Shown here piece by piece: positions 21,354 through 33,159 of a DNA stretch of 64,000 nucleotides. Source of the DNA: Akebia trifoliata (taxonomy: Eukaryota > Streptophyta > Magnoliopsida > Ranunculales > Lardizabalaceae); assembly GCA_017979445.1 (NCBI GenBank), contig CM030719.1:26341996-26405995 (forward strand), given 5' to 3'. How positions within the stretch are numbered: position 1 is the stretch's first letter; every line of letters begins with the position of its first letter. The notes beneath the pieces were generated by a model. The model saw only the letters and a program-made list of their open reading frames with translations. It had not been told where the DNA came from and made no database searches. A program made the position numbers and the translations under genes.

Positions 21354-22921
21354 AGCAATAGAGGATATGAGGAGGGAAGCACCTGGGGAGGTAATTTATT
21401 TAGTTTCTCATAAGAAATGATAATGATAATTTAAAAACCCTTTTTTATTATCATTGTTATCATATCATTATGGAGTTAGTAAAGCATCGTGGTGGTGGTA
21501 CTGGGGCTGTTGGGATTATGCTGATTATTAAAAAAAAAAAACGGTTTGAATGTTTGATTTCTCAATTGTTTTCCTTGTAAATGCAACTACTGCTGCCTTG
21601 GCATAGAATCCTTGAATGTTTCTTTCTGGAGCTGGTGACCCCTAACTTTTTTCCTCTTTAAACAAAATACAGGGGAAGTCAATTAGCCAAAACAATACAC
21701 TGTTGGTTTTACTTATTCTGAATATAACTATGTGACTTGGTGAACAGACCTTAGGTTAAGGAGACTGGTAGGTTATGTTTCAAAGAAAGAAACCTAATAT
21801 GTTCCTTTAATTATTATTTCTATAATTGTTTTTCAAAACAAAGTGTACCATCTTACCTAATCTAGGTCTAAGTCAATATGTGATGCAGTTAGAAAATATG
21901 GGGGGTTTAGGCAATATGATTTAGGATTGGATTAAGGATTTGGGTATGATATGTTTTGTATTTATCAATATGATTGTTAGAGGCTTGGGATGGGATCGAT
22001 GGGTATTAAACCATTTTACTTTTTAAAGCCAACCTCGAGTGTTTTGCAATAAGAAAGCCTTTATATGTGGCTTGCAATAAGAAAGCCTTTAATATGCTGT
22101 TTTGCTTTCATTTAATTTTTTTGAAAATATTTTCACTTATAATTGTCCATAGAAAACAGAAAAAAGATATCAGGAACCTATATTGCATCAAATCGAACTG
22201 TAGGATGTTTCACTTTTTGAAACCTGAGATGCATTTTATTCTGGGGAAGGTGGTTGCCAAGGATTATGTGGAAGGTCACATGTAATAGGTTTTTTCCTTT
22301 CTATTTTGACGAAAATCTTTTTATGGTTAACATCTAATATGTAAAGTAGAGTAGGGCTCAAACCTTAGCAGGTTTTCCTATACTATTTAGAAAAAATTAG
22401 ATTTAGAATCAAGAAGCTGTAAACAGGTAGAGAACATCTGTAGAAAATAACCTTTCTCTTTTGCTATGCTTTGGCTCTACTTGATCTGCTGCAAACATTT
22501 TTAGTTACTTAGTCATGCCAAAAATTTACAAACAAGGAAAATGGCTTGGTGGCCCATACTTTCAGTTGTCTGCATTCCTGTTTGGTTTCATCCACTACAG
22601 GCTAGATATACTGCCTTATGCCTTTCTACTAGCGTTGCCAATTTCATGTTTGTAGACAATTCAATGATAAATATTAATTTTTAGGCCCTTAGGTTGTTGA
22701 ATTAGCATCCACCTTGTTGTGGTTTCATGGTTTGTAAACTTGTTGCTTCTCTTTTGTGTTTTCGAACTCTTCAGACCTCTGCTGACTGCGAAAGGTGCAA
22801 AATGTCGATCAAAATTGGGCAAGTCCAATTTCGTTAGCCGATTAATATTTTCTTGGCTGAATCCCTTACTATTCTTTTTTTTTTTTTGTAGTTATTGAAT
22901 ATTGGATGAAATAATTGTAGG
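21354..22921 (+). other. Intron-like DNA between gene fragments
   Basis: AT-rich spacer with a 25-bp direct repeat near 22040-22095 (AATAAGAAAGCCTTTA.TATG twice). 22785-22825 (TSADCERCKMSIKIGQ) may be a further exon scrap, unsupported. No gene. Confidence 0.35.
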
Positions 22922-23011
22922 ATTGTGTCATGGCTGCTCTAGAAAAGAAGACTGTCATTCTGGTAACTCATCAAGTCCAGTATCTTGCTGTAGCTGATAG
23001 AATTCTGGTTA
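22922..23011 (+). pseudogene. ABCC/MRP-type ABC transporter fragment
   Basis: Preceded by a TGTAG acceptor. It reads DCVMAALEKKTVILVTHQVQ then YLAVADRILVM, the stretch after Walker B and including the H-loop (TVILVTHQV) of the first nucleotide-binding domain of plant ABCC (multidrug-resistance-associated) transporters. These are normally about 1,500 residues and load conjugates and other solutes into the vacuole. About 30 residues remain here, with no stop inside. Confidence 0.85.
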
Positions 23012-23213
23012 TGAGTCTTACAAGGAAACATTTCAGATTTTTTTACTAGTGTGTTCTAGGAAATAGATCAGGCCAAGCCCACTTATTAGTAGTATTATGA
23101 CCAAAATACCCTTCACAAGCAAATGATTTGAAATCTTGTTACTCTTGTATAAAATAGAAAAGGGTGATAAACAATTAAGTTTTTTTTTTTTTTTTGTTTT
23201 TGTCTTTTTGAAG

Positions 23214-23679
23214 GTTGTTTTGTGGTTTGGATGAAATGTACTGCTTGTTCTTGGGGAGCTTGAACAACCTATGCACCCTTATCAAGCAGTCTGGTCTCTT
23301 AAAAGGGACCAATGAGGCAATGTTGGTGATCGAGGCGTATCGAACCCTTCGAGACCGGGGTCCATACCCAGCTGATCAGGTAGTTAAGGATCTCGATGGT
23401 AGCTTTGCTTTCATCATCTACGATAACAAGGCCAGAACCATCTTTGTTGCTCTGGTACATTGCCTTCTCTTCTCCCCTCTTAGCTGCCAAACATAAAATT
23501 TATGATTTGAGGGCATTTTTGTCATTTTGATGTTAATGCATGTTTCGGTGTGGTGCAGGGATCGGATGGAGGAGTTAAACTGTTTTGGGGTATTGCAGCT
23601 GATGGTTCGGTTGTAATTTCTGACGATTTGGAGGTCATTCAAGGAAGCTGTGCCAAATCCCTCGCGCCTTTCCCTACTG
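23214..23679 (+). pseudogene. TSJT1-like / DUF3700 aluminium-induced protein fragment, two exons
   Basis: Exon a, about 23214-23454, reads FCGLDEMYCLFLGSLNNLC, AMLVIEAYRTLRDRGPYPAD and QVVKDLDGSFAFIIYDNKA. It contains the LRDR motif that names the family. A 104-bp intron (GTACAT to GTGCAG) follows. Exon b, 23559-23679, reads ALGSDGGVKLFWGIAADGSV, VISDDLEVIQGSCAKSLAPF and PTG, ending at a GTATGT donor. Both exons are open and the splice phase is intact. These proteins have a class-II glutamine-amidotransferase-like fold. The N-terminal and last parts of the roughly 230-250 residue protein are missing. Confidence 0.9.
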
Positions 23680-24006
23680 GTATGTAAAGGGTATTTTGGT
23701 AACAAATATTATAAAAATACGATTTAGAACACTATACTACTGGGAGTTTGATAGCGATCTAACTCCTATTCTTAGTTTCCTGCTATCTGGCAAAATATTT
23801 TGGTTGGTCACAAAAAATTACAGGCGCCCACTACTTAGGCCCAAGATGTGGCCATGTTATTCGATCAATCTGATTGATATTGATAGATTATGAAGGTTGA
23901 TATATGAGGGGAATCATAGCACTTGCCTTTGGGATACTATTATTTTTCAATCTGTTTTAATGTAATTTAGAATGATTCTGATTGTATTCTCATCTCATTT
24001 AATATA

Positions 24007-24344
24007 GGTGATGGAAATATCCGAATTGGAAAGACTACACTCAAAAAGGTAGACAAAAGCTTGTAACTGCATTCTGTTCAATTCAGGGTCATAGACCTGG
24101 TGTGCGAGCGGTGAACGATGTTGTGGACTGGCAGCAACAATCTGGATATTTGGTATAGACTACAGATTTGGAGAATGTTTTCTATAGTAAATTATATTAT
24201 TTGGCTCTGTGGTCGTCTCTCTTACACTTTGACATTAATCAGTATGCTTCTGGGGAGATATCATCCATCATGCTTTGGGATCTGGATAAAGAGCAGCTTG
24301 TCAGTTCCATCCCCTCATCATCAGACAGCAACATATCAACATTG
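24007..24344 (+). pseudogene. RAPTOR1-like: RAPTOR (TOR complex 1) WD40 fragment, two exons
   Basis: Exon a, about 24007-24152, reads DGNIRI then, after a 1-base deletion near 24024, [40 protein letters not shown] and L, followed by a GTATAG donor. Exon b, 24243-24344, reads [20 protein letters not shown] then [14 protein letters not shown], and ends at GTGTGT. This is the C-terminal WD40 region of plant RAPTOR1, the substrate-recruiting subunit of TORC1. The full protein has about 1,350 residues, and only about 80 are present. Confidence 0.9.
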
Positions 24345-25082
24345 GTGTGTTTCTCTCCTTTTTTCTTTTTTTATACATAGACATGCTGTTTCTTGGAACT
24401 TGGATGTTCATGTTTGGGAAGCCTTTCTCCATGTAAACTAGTTCTTCTATATTTTGTGTATTTGCTGGTTTATTCTCATTCTGTTATGAAAAAGGATTGA
24501 AAGAACCATCCATGGGTTGTATAAACACCTTTTATTTTATTTTTTAAAAATCTTCCATTTAAATAAACAAACATGCATATCCAAGCCGCCAAAATGATTG
24601 GTTTATGTCTAATACAATAACTGCCCATGTCTTACATTAGTGGGTATCTCAATCACCAAATATCAGATTATGTTTCTTGCCTTCCGACAGTACATGACTA
24701 ACGTTCAATTCCTTCCATTTCTAGCCTATATCTAGCCCCCTGATTTGTCTGTTTATGGTGTTGTAGATGCAGCTATCTGCTTAAGATTCCTTGCCCATCC
24801 TTTTTCTTCCTGAAGTTGTATAACCTATGTGTCGAAGTCATTCATTAAGGTGCAACGACATGGTCTAAGCACCATGTCATTTGTGGGGCCACTCTATTCG
24901 CGAGAACCTTCGACATTATTATTCTTATCAAGCACCACTTTTCTTCTAAACATCGTTGCTTATGTTCTATGATCCATCAATTCCTCTTAAGATGGGACCC
25001 TATTGTGAATAAGCCATTATAAACTATAAGCAAGGATTAAAATTTTGTCGTGGTGAGTCTGACTTGGTTGAGCGATCTTATT
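24345..25082 (+). other. AT-rich DNA between RAPTOR fragment and LINE
   Basis: No exon or repeat end is recognised. 24850-24910 is somewhat GC-richer (CACCATGTCATTTGTGGGGC). It would be continuous with 32259 onward before the LINE inserted. Confidence 0.35.
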
Positions 25083-25096
25083 CTCACCGAAGTTTT
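25083..25096 (+). repeat. LINE target-site duplication, left
   Basis: CTCACCGAAGTTTT, identical to 32245-32258. It abuts the poly-A tail (seen as T run) of the minus-strand LINE. Confidence 0.85.
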
Positions 25097-25285
25097 TTTT
25101 TTTTTGAAAAGTGTAATATATTGATAAAGGAAAACAAATACATGAAAACCCAAATACAATGAGGCCGAGGAAGCCTCACAAAGGACAAGAATAAGAAAAA
25201 GAAGAAAAAATAAAAAGAACATCTCTAATTACAAAGGTCATTCCATCTAAAGACAAAATCATCGAAAGAGAATCCTGCAAACTCT

Positions 25286-28200
25286 TTATACTGTTTTGAC
25301 CAAAGGTACAAATAGCCCAAAATCTCCAAAAGCTTGCATGCGAGTTTCTAGTCTTGTTATTGAACACCCTGTTGTTTCTCTCGTTCCAAACCCCCAAGCA
25401 ATAGCCGAGGGAAGCATAGCCCATAGAAGTCTTTTTCTGGAATTAAAGTCATTACTAGCCCATTCAACTAACAGGGAGGAAAACTTACAAGGAAGGGCCC
25501 AATAGATGCAAAATTGACTAAGAAAATAAGACCAAATAATAGAAGAGAAAGAGCAATGAATTAAAATATGATCCACAGACTCCGCATCCCTCAAACAAAG
25601 AGGACAACAATTAGGGGTGATCTAACCTCGAACAATCAAATTATCCAACGTGAGTATCCTATCAAGGGAAGCCAGCTAAACAAAGAAAGAGACTTTAGAG
25701 GGAATAGACTTACACCAAACGATGGACCCCAAAAGGGAACACTCCGCATGAGGATTAAGACTCTCATAGAAGGATCTGACGGAAAATCTCGCATCCTTCG
25801 CCCTCTTCCATTCCCACTTATCCTGTTCTTCCTCATTGAGATGAACTGTGTGCAGGAGATCTAGGAAAGATATCAAGTCGTTTAGCTCCCAATCATTAAA
25901 ATTTCTCCTGAACCCCAAATCCCACGTAGGACTAGACTCATTGCGTATCAGACACTGCTGGATAGAGCAGTTCTTTTTAATAGAACAGGCATATAATGAC
26001 GGGAATTGAGTAGCCAGAGGGGATGTTCCACACCACCGATCCTCCCAAAATCTAACTCTGTCCCCTGTCCCCGCTTTAAACCTAATACCACTTTCAAAGT
26101 CCTCGCTCAGTTTAAGAACCCCTTTCCAAATGCTACACCCGTAAGAACCTTTCGCCTCGCCACTATACCAACCTAGCTTTCTCTCCCCGTATTTGGCCTT
26201 AATGATCTTTCTCCAAAGTCTCCCCCTCTCCTCCCCAAATCTCCACAACCATTTACCTAAAAGCGCTCTGTTTGCTAATCTAAGCCCCTTTATTCCCAGC
26301 CCCCCGTTCTTCTTGGGCATGCAAAGAACTTTCCACTTGACCAAGTGATACTTCCTCCCACCTCTCTTATCGTTCCATAAGAAATTCCTCATGAGCCTTT
26401 CCAATCTAATTTCTACTGACCTCGGAATCGTGAATAGCGAGAGAAAATAAACCGGGATGCTCGACAAAGTGCTTTTAATCAAGGTTACTTTCCCTCCCTT
26501 CGACAAATACTTGGACTTCCACGTGCTCAACCTTTTCTCCGCTCTCTCAATCACACCCTCCCAAATTTTGGTACTGTTATAGGGAGCTCCCAATGGTAAA
26601 CCCAAATATGACGTTGGTAAACTATCGTGCCCGCACCCCAAAATTGCAGCCATCACCTGAATATCATTCACCTCTCCAACTCCGAAAAGTTTGCTTTTAT
26701 GCAAGTTGATGTGTAAACCTGATATAGCCTCAAAGCAACCTAATAAAACTCGAAGAACCCTCACCTGATCCCTCGAATGCTCCAGGAAAACCAATGTATC
26801 ATCCGCAAACTGCAAATGAGAGATCAATGGACCATCCTTCACCCTAAACCCCGTCAACTTATCCAACTCGACCGCTCTTCTAAACAATTTGCCCAGAGCT
26901 TCTACTACAATAAGAAACAAGAAAGGGGATAGAGGATCCCCTTGTCTCAACCCTCTCGAACCCCTAAAAAAACCGGCCGGACTCCCATTGACCAGAATCG
27001 AGTAAGAAACCGTTGTAATACATTTCATAATCCAACTTATCCACCTAGTACCAAAGCCCATCCTCCCCATCATATATTCCAAAAAATCCCAACTAACATG
27101 ATCATACGCCTTTTGTAGGTCTACTTTTCCTATCATCCCTTTCTTCTTGTTCTTAATCCTAGAATCGAGGCATTCATTTGCTATCAACACACCATCAAGA
27201 ATTTGTCTTCCCCTAATGAACGCACTTTGCTCATCCTCAATAAGACTAGGGAGAACTGTTTTCAACCTCGAAGCCAGCACTTTGGATATTATTTTATACA
27301 CCGAGCTCACCAGGCTAATTGGTCTAAAGTCTCCTAGCTTATCCGCCCCGGTAATCTTAGGGATCAAAGCCACGAAAGTGCTATTAAGACCATAGTCCAA
27401 GCACTTCTTCTCTTGCAACTCATTGATAATTTTCATGAAATCTATCGACACTATCTCCCAACAATGTTTATAGAATTCCATAGTAAAACCATCTGGCCCC
27501 GGCGCCTTATCTCCACTCATCGAAAGAATGGTTGACTTAACCTCCTCCTCCCCTATCTGTCTTTCCAACCACCTCTTTTCCTCTTGGGTCAATGACTTGA
27601 ACTCTAGATTTTCTGGTCGTGGTCTTAAGGGTTCCTTTTCCTTATACATATCCTTGTAAAACTCCACCACACCTTTCCTGACTTCCTCCTCTCCTGTCAC
27701 CATGGTATCTTTGATGTAGAGCTTGTCCAATTGATTACTTCTTCGATGGAAGTTAGCCATCTTGTGAAAGAATTTTGTGTTATTATCCCCTTCCTTCAAC
27801 CACTTGACCCTCGATTTTTGTCTCCAACTAATCTCCTCCATGAGCGCTACTCTTTGGAACTCTGTTTTCAATTCCATTCTTTTACCTCTTTCATCCATAG
27901 ATAGATTCCTTTCTTCCTCCCTTTTATCCAGAGATTCAATGTCCATCAATATCTCCTTTTTTTTCACCTCAGTTCTCCCCAATACCTCCCTATTCCACAC
28001 CTTTAACTTATCTTTCAAAAATTTAAGCTTCTTCTTAAACACACTTCCCGGGTTACCTATCGAGGGACACTCACTCCACCACTTTTTGACAAGATCTAGA
28101 AGTTGGGTTGGACTAGCCACATGTTCTCAAACCTGAACGGAATTGGGTATTGTCTAGGGTGACCTGCTTCCAACAAAATGGGGGTATGATCCGAAATCGG

Positions 28201-28899
28201 ACTAGGGCAAGCCGAATGAATCACATTTTGGAAATTTTCCTCCCATTCATTATCAATCAGATACCTGTCCAATCTTGACATCCTTGGATTACTTTGATTG
28301 TTGGACCACGTGAATCGTCTACCAAGAAGAGGGAAATCCATAAGACACTGTCTACCTATAAAATCGTTGAAGTCTCTCATGCCCTTAGAAGTCTTAGAAC
28401 CCCTATTCTTCTCATGGGTAAATCTAATGACATTAAAATCCCCACCCAGAACCCAAGGTTTTTCCCAGTAACCCGCAATATCATCCAGCTCCTCCCATAA
28501 TTGTGATCTTTCCTTGTTCAAGTTTGGCCCATAAATTCCTGAAAACACCCACTCAAACTCCTCTTCTCTTTTCCTACACAAAATAGAAATCGAGAAGGCC
28601 CCTATAAGATTGTCTGTCACTTGGATCCAATCTTTATTCCACATCATAAGAATCCCTCCTGCCGACCCTATAGCTGGGAGAGCTATCCACTCGATGTTTC
28701 TCCCCCAAATATCTTTGATGATCTTATCATCACACTGAGTTAATTTCGTTTCTTGGAGCGTAACAATGAGAGGATTTTTACTTCTAATGAAAGATTTAAC
28801 CGCCGCCCTTTTCCTCTTATCCCCCAAACCTCTAACATTCCATGATAACACTTTTAACAACATTAAAGACCTATAAAACCCCACCACACCCAAAACCAT
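25286..28899 (-). pseudogene. LINE ORF2: APE endonuclease, reverse transcriptase, zf-RVT
   Basis: Frame 1 (28899-28096) is the AP endonuclease: LKVLSWNVRGLGDKRKR, VTLQETKL, GGDFNVIRF, SRLDRYL and ISDHTPILL. A 1-base indel near 28120 moves to frame 2 (to 25676), the reverse transcriptase: APGPDGFTMEFYKHCW, FRPISLVSSVYKIISKVLA, QSAFIRGRQILDGVL, DLQKAYDHVSWDFL, GLRQGDPLSPFLFL, LQFADDTLVF (catalytic FADD) and YLGLPLGAPYN. Further frameshifts near 25650 and 25400 lead to the zf-RVT segment: CPLCLRDAESVDHILIHCSF. All catalytic motifs are kept, so inactivation is only by frameshift. Confidence 0.9.
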
Positions 28900-28900
28900 C

Positions 28901-31900
28901 CTACCTCTTCTCCAACCTGACCAACTCCTTATCTTCTCTTGGTTTGATTAAGCTTCTTGTCATCTCCAAGGGAGCAACCACCACCAATTCATTACTCGCG
29001 CCATCCCTATAACTTCTAATTTCCTGATTATTCTGATCCTCTAAAAGCTCACTCTTCTCCTTAATACCATGTGCTTCATTGATACGCTTGAGTTCTTCCT
29101 CCAAGAAGGTTCTATCTCTCAAATCTCCAATGGTCACCTTCAGGATCAATGAGGATTCATCATCCTCTGCCTCTGTAATTATGCCAAACTCCTCTGCCAA
29201 ATGCAGAGCATTACTCATTAGCCACTCCACCGTCTCTAATTCTGTCCTAAGTAGCCTATCTTCACTAGTATCCCTTGGTTGTACACTCCCTTATCTGTCA
29301 ACCCAATTACCCTCATTATACCCCTCTATTCGGATAGCAACTTTTTCTCCCACTGGTTTCTGGGTGGAACATAAGGAAACAAGAGCTAACTGGCTGACAT
29401 CTTCCCTGTTCTCCTTACTACTTTCCTCCTCTCTGATTTGCTCACAGGAATGAAGGGAATTTAAGAGGGCTGCCGGATGTCGAAACCTGTTCAAATAAGA
29501 AACACCAAGGGGACCCCAAGACACTATGTCCAAAGAATGGAACGAAGGGATTAACGGAGCAAAGTATAAATCGAAAAAAAGGAAATTCTCACCGTGGTAC
29601 ATACCCAAATGGGACAACAGATTAGTGCTAGTAAAGGCCTTTCCCATTAGAACTCCCATGTTGCTATACTTTCCTCTTCTGTTGTTTGAGTTTGCCGCCA
29701 CTAAAGATTCAACTGGGTGTCCCCATAGATCAGTGCGAAATCTGTCCCATATTCTCTTCAACGACACTAGGTGATGTTTATACTGTCCCTCTCTATTTTT
29801 CTCCTCCCTTTCCGCTTCTGTTTTCTTCATTCTCTGGTTACCTCGTTCCCCTATCTCTTCCATTTCTTCGATTGTACTGGCTGCTACTTTATAGAGCGAC
29901 GGAGACATTCCCAACTCATTACATCCCAAATCTCCCTCAACAGCCTGATCCGTAACTTCTCTGTTCATACCTCTGTTAGCCTTTTCAGCAGCTTTTGCAT
30001 CTCTCTTACTTATATTAACCGTATCCCCGCTAATAGACTGTTTCCGAACATTAAACTGTCCATTCTCAGGCTCCTCGTCGACCTCCATTTCCTCTTGCGT
30101 AAGGAAACCTGTTGATATCGTTCGCACAGCTCCAGCCACTCGCTGATCGCAGCTAGGATCAGCTCTCACGGTACCAATTAATGGCTCTAAGCTTTTCTCC
30201 GGTTGTTCCTCTGTACCCAATCTCCCTGAATCGAACCATTTCAGCCCGCTAATTCTATTTTCCTCATCTGCTGCCCCATAGATTTTCCCCACTGGAGAGG
30301 GAGTACTTTCGATATCGAAGCCCCTCCATAACTCAGATTCACAGTCGTAAACCCCCACTATTTCATTTGCCCTGTCTGTCTCCCTCTCGTTTGAGCTCAA
30401 ACACGGAGACGACTGAACTTTGTCCTCCTCGTTACTCGTCTCCACCAGATGGTTTGAATGACCATGGGCCATCCTCATTCTCTGCCCAACTTTACACCCA
30501 ACTTTATAAGCGCCTGGTCTGGGCCTGGCCCGTACCTTCCTCTTATGACACTTGGGTTCCCTGTTTGGGCCTGGGTTAGTAGATTTCGTGCCCAAAATCT
30601 TTTCCCATGGGCCATATCTGCTGAGTCCATTAATATTCGAAGTGCGGGCCTTACTATTCACGGACCTGAGCTCCCCACCTTGGGCCTCTTTGTACAATTG
30701 TCCCAGACTTGTTACCTTGGGCCTCCTTATCTCAATCATCCCGCTCCTGCGCAGCCAGCTCATGAAACCTATGTTTCTAGCTGCCTTGGTAAGGCATTTT
30801 ACTGTACGAATTTGACTTTGCAACCAGCGACGTGGCTTCGCTTTATTAATAGCACTGACACGAGCTCCTCTAAATGGTCGAAATTTGAATTTGTGTGTAC
30901 TCGACAGCTTCTTCCATACGTTATCTCCCCCTGGTTTTGTTATTTCCAGACCCACATCGCTAGCTACAGGTATCATCTTCTCCAAATGGGTCTCACTTTC
31001 CACCAGCTGAACTATCTTAACAGCTACCTGAGAAGCACACTCTGCTGGCCCCTTGCCTTTGTTGTCTGTACCTTTCCGTTGCTCCTCCTTCGAAACCTGA
31101 CTTGTAAGTTCATCGCCTATCACCTCCACCCCTAGATTGTATCGGAATCCATCAACCCAAAGGTTCAATCCTCGTGGTAACTTCCATGGATAACCACCTA
31201 TCCTTAGTTTCGCTCCTTCCAATTTCTCACGTTTTAGAGTGATCGAATCCACCTCGATTAAACCTCCCAGCTGAACACCGATTTTACGGAATACGTGGTT
31301 ACTCCATTGATGGAACGGTAAACCCCTGATGTTAACCCAAGTCCCCCCTTCTTTCCGTGTTGGATCTATGGCATTACAATCCGCGTACCAAGGTCTCATC
31401 TTGAAGGAGCTAATCCCCAATGAGATTATCCTCCTGTTGTTCACCTTCAAAAAATCTGTTCTATTCCCCAACATCAGTATTCGAGTAAGTGGTTCCCACA
31501 ATAACAGCTTAATCTTCGTCGGTTGATCTAGACCTTTCTTCATTTCCAACAAGAAGTCGTCCCACTCCACCTCCATCGAATCCGCCCTACAAATAAAGGC
31601 CCATCTCCATCTTCCGAATGCTGCCCCATTAGCATAAGCTTGCTTTACCACACGGTTGTAGCTTGATTGAGCTTGCTTATCCACACGACTGGGACTTAAC
31701 TCTTCTCCTGGACCATCAGAAATCTCCGACTTTTTGCAAAGATCCTTTGCCCAGGGGTTGGCCACCTCGCTCTCCTCCATAACTGCCTTCATTTTCTCCT
31801 CTGTTTTTAACAGTGTTTTAAGAGTTATGCTAACTTCCCCCCAACCTTTTCCTCCCGTACCTTCTGGGAATACAATCCCTCTCGATTGAAGTCTGACCGA

Positions 31901-32170
31901 GAACTGTTGAAGCTTCAAAAATCTACCAAACCTATTTTCCCCTCCCTGGATCATAAAGATTCTCCCCTGTTTCGCATACTTAGCCATAAAAGATTTTGAC
32001 GAAGTTCTCGCAAGGTCTAGTTGTTTTGCGACCCACAAGGCTTCCTCCTCTAACAGCTGCATTGTCGATACCACCCTTCTTCCTTTTTCCTGCATCTCTA
32101 TCCCTCTACTACGTTGCACTCGAACTACCTTGAACTCGAACACCTTTCGTTCCACTGTGATCTCTCTCAT
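28901..32170 (-). pseudogene. LINE ORF1, DUF4283 nucleic-acid-binding protein, one premature stop
   Basis: A 959-codon frame (32170-29291) is followed in the same frame, after one TAA at 29291-29293, by a readable tail to a TAG at 28901-28903. The original ORF1 was thus about 1,090 codons. The DUF4283 region is legible: FGRWRWAFICRAD, GTWVNIRGLPFHQWS, VFRKIGVQLGGLIEVDSITL and LRIGGYPWKLPRG. The middle is polar and basic, as expected for an ORF1 RNA chaperone. ORF2 starts one base after the ORF1 stop. The upstream codons (MDIDSLV, around 32190) suggest the true start may lie slightly further out, behind a frameshift. Confidence 0.85.
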
Positions 32171-32244
32171 ACCAACGAATCAATGTCCATCTCTTTTACC
32201 TGTATTTCTCCAAGAAGATGTTTCTCGATAGCATTAAAAGAATC

Positions 32245-32258
32245 CTCACCGAAGTTTT
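32245..32258 (+). repeat. LINE target-site duplication, right
   Basis: CTCACCGAAGTTTT, second copy of the 14-bp duplication. It marks the 5' end of the LINE. Confidence 0.85.
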
Positions 32259-33159
32259 ACCTCATTGTTTTGACTCTTATCTTGTTTAACCATTTAGACT
32301 GTTATCAGGCCTTACAATTGTGGTTTGGGTGAGTTTGACAATGTTTTGTATAATGGGTTAAATATTATATTTAACAAACATTAATAAATGAGTAGTTAGG
32401 CAAGTGTGTAGATGTGGTAGCTGTATGGGGTGTGTTAAATATTATATTTAAACCTAATGAATAAAGTTAAACACACCATTGTCCACTTTGATCAGCTTTG
32501 TTGGTCTTCTTTCAAGGGGCACTCCAAGAAGGATGTACTTGGAGATCGATTTTCTATTTCAAAGGCAACTCAATTTGATGGGTTTTAATGTAGAAAGATT
32601 TTCTATTTACAAGCTGCTGCAGATTCGGTATGAAGTAGCAACTACCTTGTCCTTTTATTCATGAAATTTGAGTTGTCCTTTAGTTTCTTGAGGTTTTGTT
32701 TCATATTTTAATGTGATTTTGGTAATAATGGAGATTTCTAACATGCAAGCTAATTTTAAGGTGGAAAACATTTGTCATTCAGCGGTCTTGTTAGTTATAC
32801 TTACCAATCTTGATAAGTGGCATTGGTTATTGCAATTTCATGGTGTTTTAGGTTTTCTTCTAACATTGTTGTCGTGCTTTCTTTTGTTAAGGTTTCCAAT
32901 TCCAAACGTTTCTCAATGAGTAGATTTGGTTATGGGCGTAAGGGACAAGCAATTCTATTGCTAACCAATGGTGAAGTACTTGGGAATGGTAGTCCTGGTG
33001 GCAGTGGATTTTCAAATGAAAGACAATTGCAGTTTGTTTGTAGTGTTATGCGACATTTTGTAATTTTGATGGTGAAGTATTTAGTAATTTTGTAAATTAT
33101 AACTAATTATAACTCTTTTTATCGATAAATGAATGTGATAGAGAACTCTAATGTTCTCT
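32259..33159 (+). other. Continuation of the pre-LINE sequence; no clear gene
   Basis: Contains two copies of TTAAATATTATATTTAA (near 32359 and 32437). A Gly/Ser-rich open stretch at about 32890-33060 (MSRFGYGRKGQAILLLTNGE) looks protein-like but is not recognised. Possibly the tail of a transposon-encoded or captured exon. Confidence 0.3.

Larger units (their letters stand above)
17178..24344 (+). mobile_element. Multi-gene exon-fragment assembly (putative Helitron or Pack-type element)
   Basis: At least seven recognisable host-gene fragments (DYW-PPR, F-box, DPM1, DnaJ, ABCC, TSJT1/DUF3700, RAPTOR) and about four unrecognised exon-like pieces lie in tandem, all on the plus strand, with intron sequence and splice sites retained. 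Retained introns rule out ordinary processed pseudogenes. Same-strand capture of several unrelated genes is known for Helitrons in maize and for Pack-CACTA elements such as Tgm-Express in soybean. I found neither a convincing Helitron 5' TC / 3' hairpin-CTRR end nor a matching pair of CACTA ends, so the class and the limits are open. The region right of the LINE (32259-33463) may belong to the same element. Confidence 0.7.
25097..32244 (-). mobile_element. Nearly full-length L1-type LINE, 7.1 kb
   Basis: Minus-strand non-LTR retrotransposon with both ends defined. A 14-bp TSD, a poly-A tail at 25097-25104 with the upstream L1-like TTTATCAATATATTACACTT, ORF1 (DUF4283) and ORF2 (endonuclease, reverse transcriptase, zf-RVT) are all present. 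The 5' leader is only about 75 bp. One nonsense change in ORF1 and about three frameshifts in ORF2 mean it is dead but young. It splits the gene-fragment assembly and is therefore younger than it. Confidence 0.9.

Noticed and set aside
24345..25082. Helitron 3' end (hairpin plus CTAG) downstream of the RAPTOR fragment
   Set aside because: CTAG occurs near 24722 and 24735 but without a GC-rich hairpin just upstream and without an A/T insertion context that I could confirm.
30458..31135. 225-codon plus-strand open frame
   Set aside because: It is antisense to LINE ORF1, has no start context or domain, and is explained by the ORF1 codon composition.
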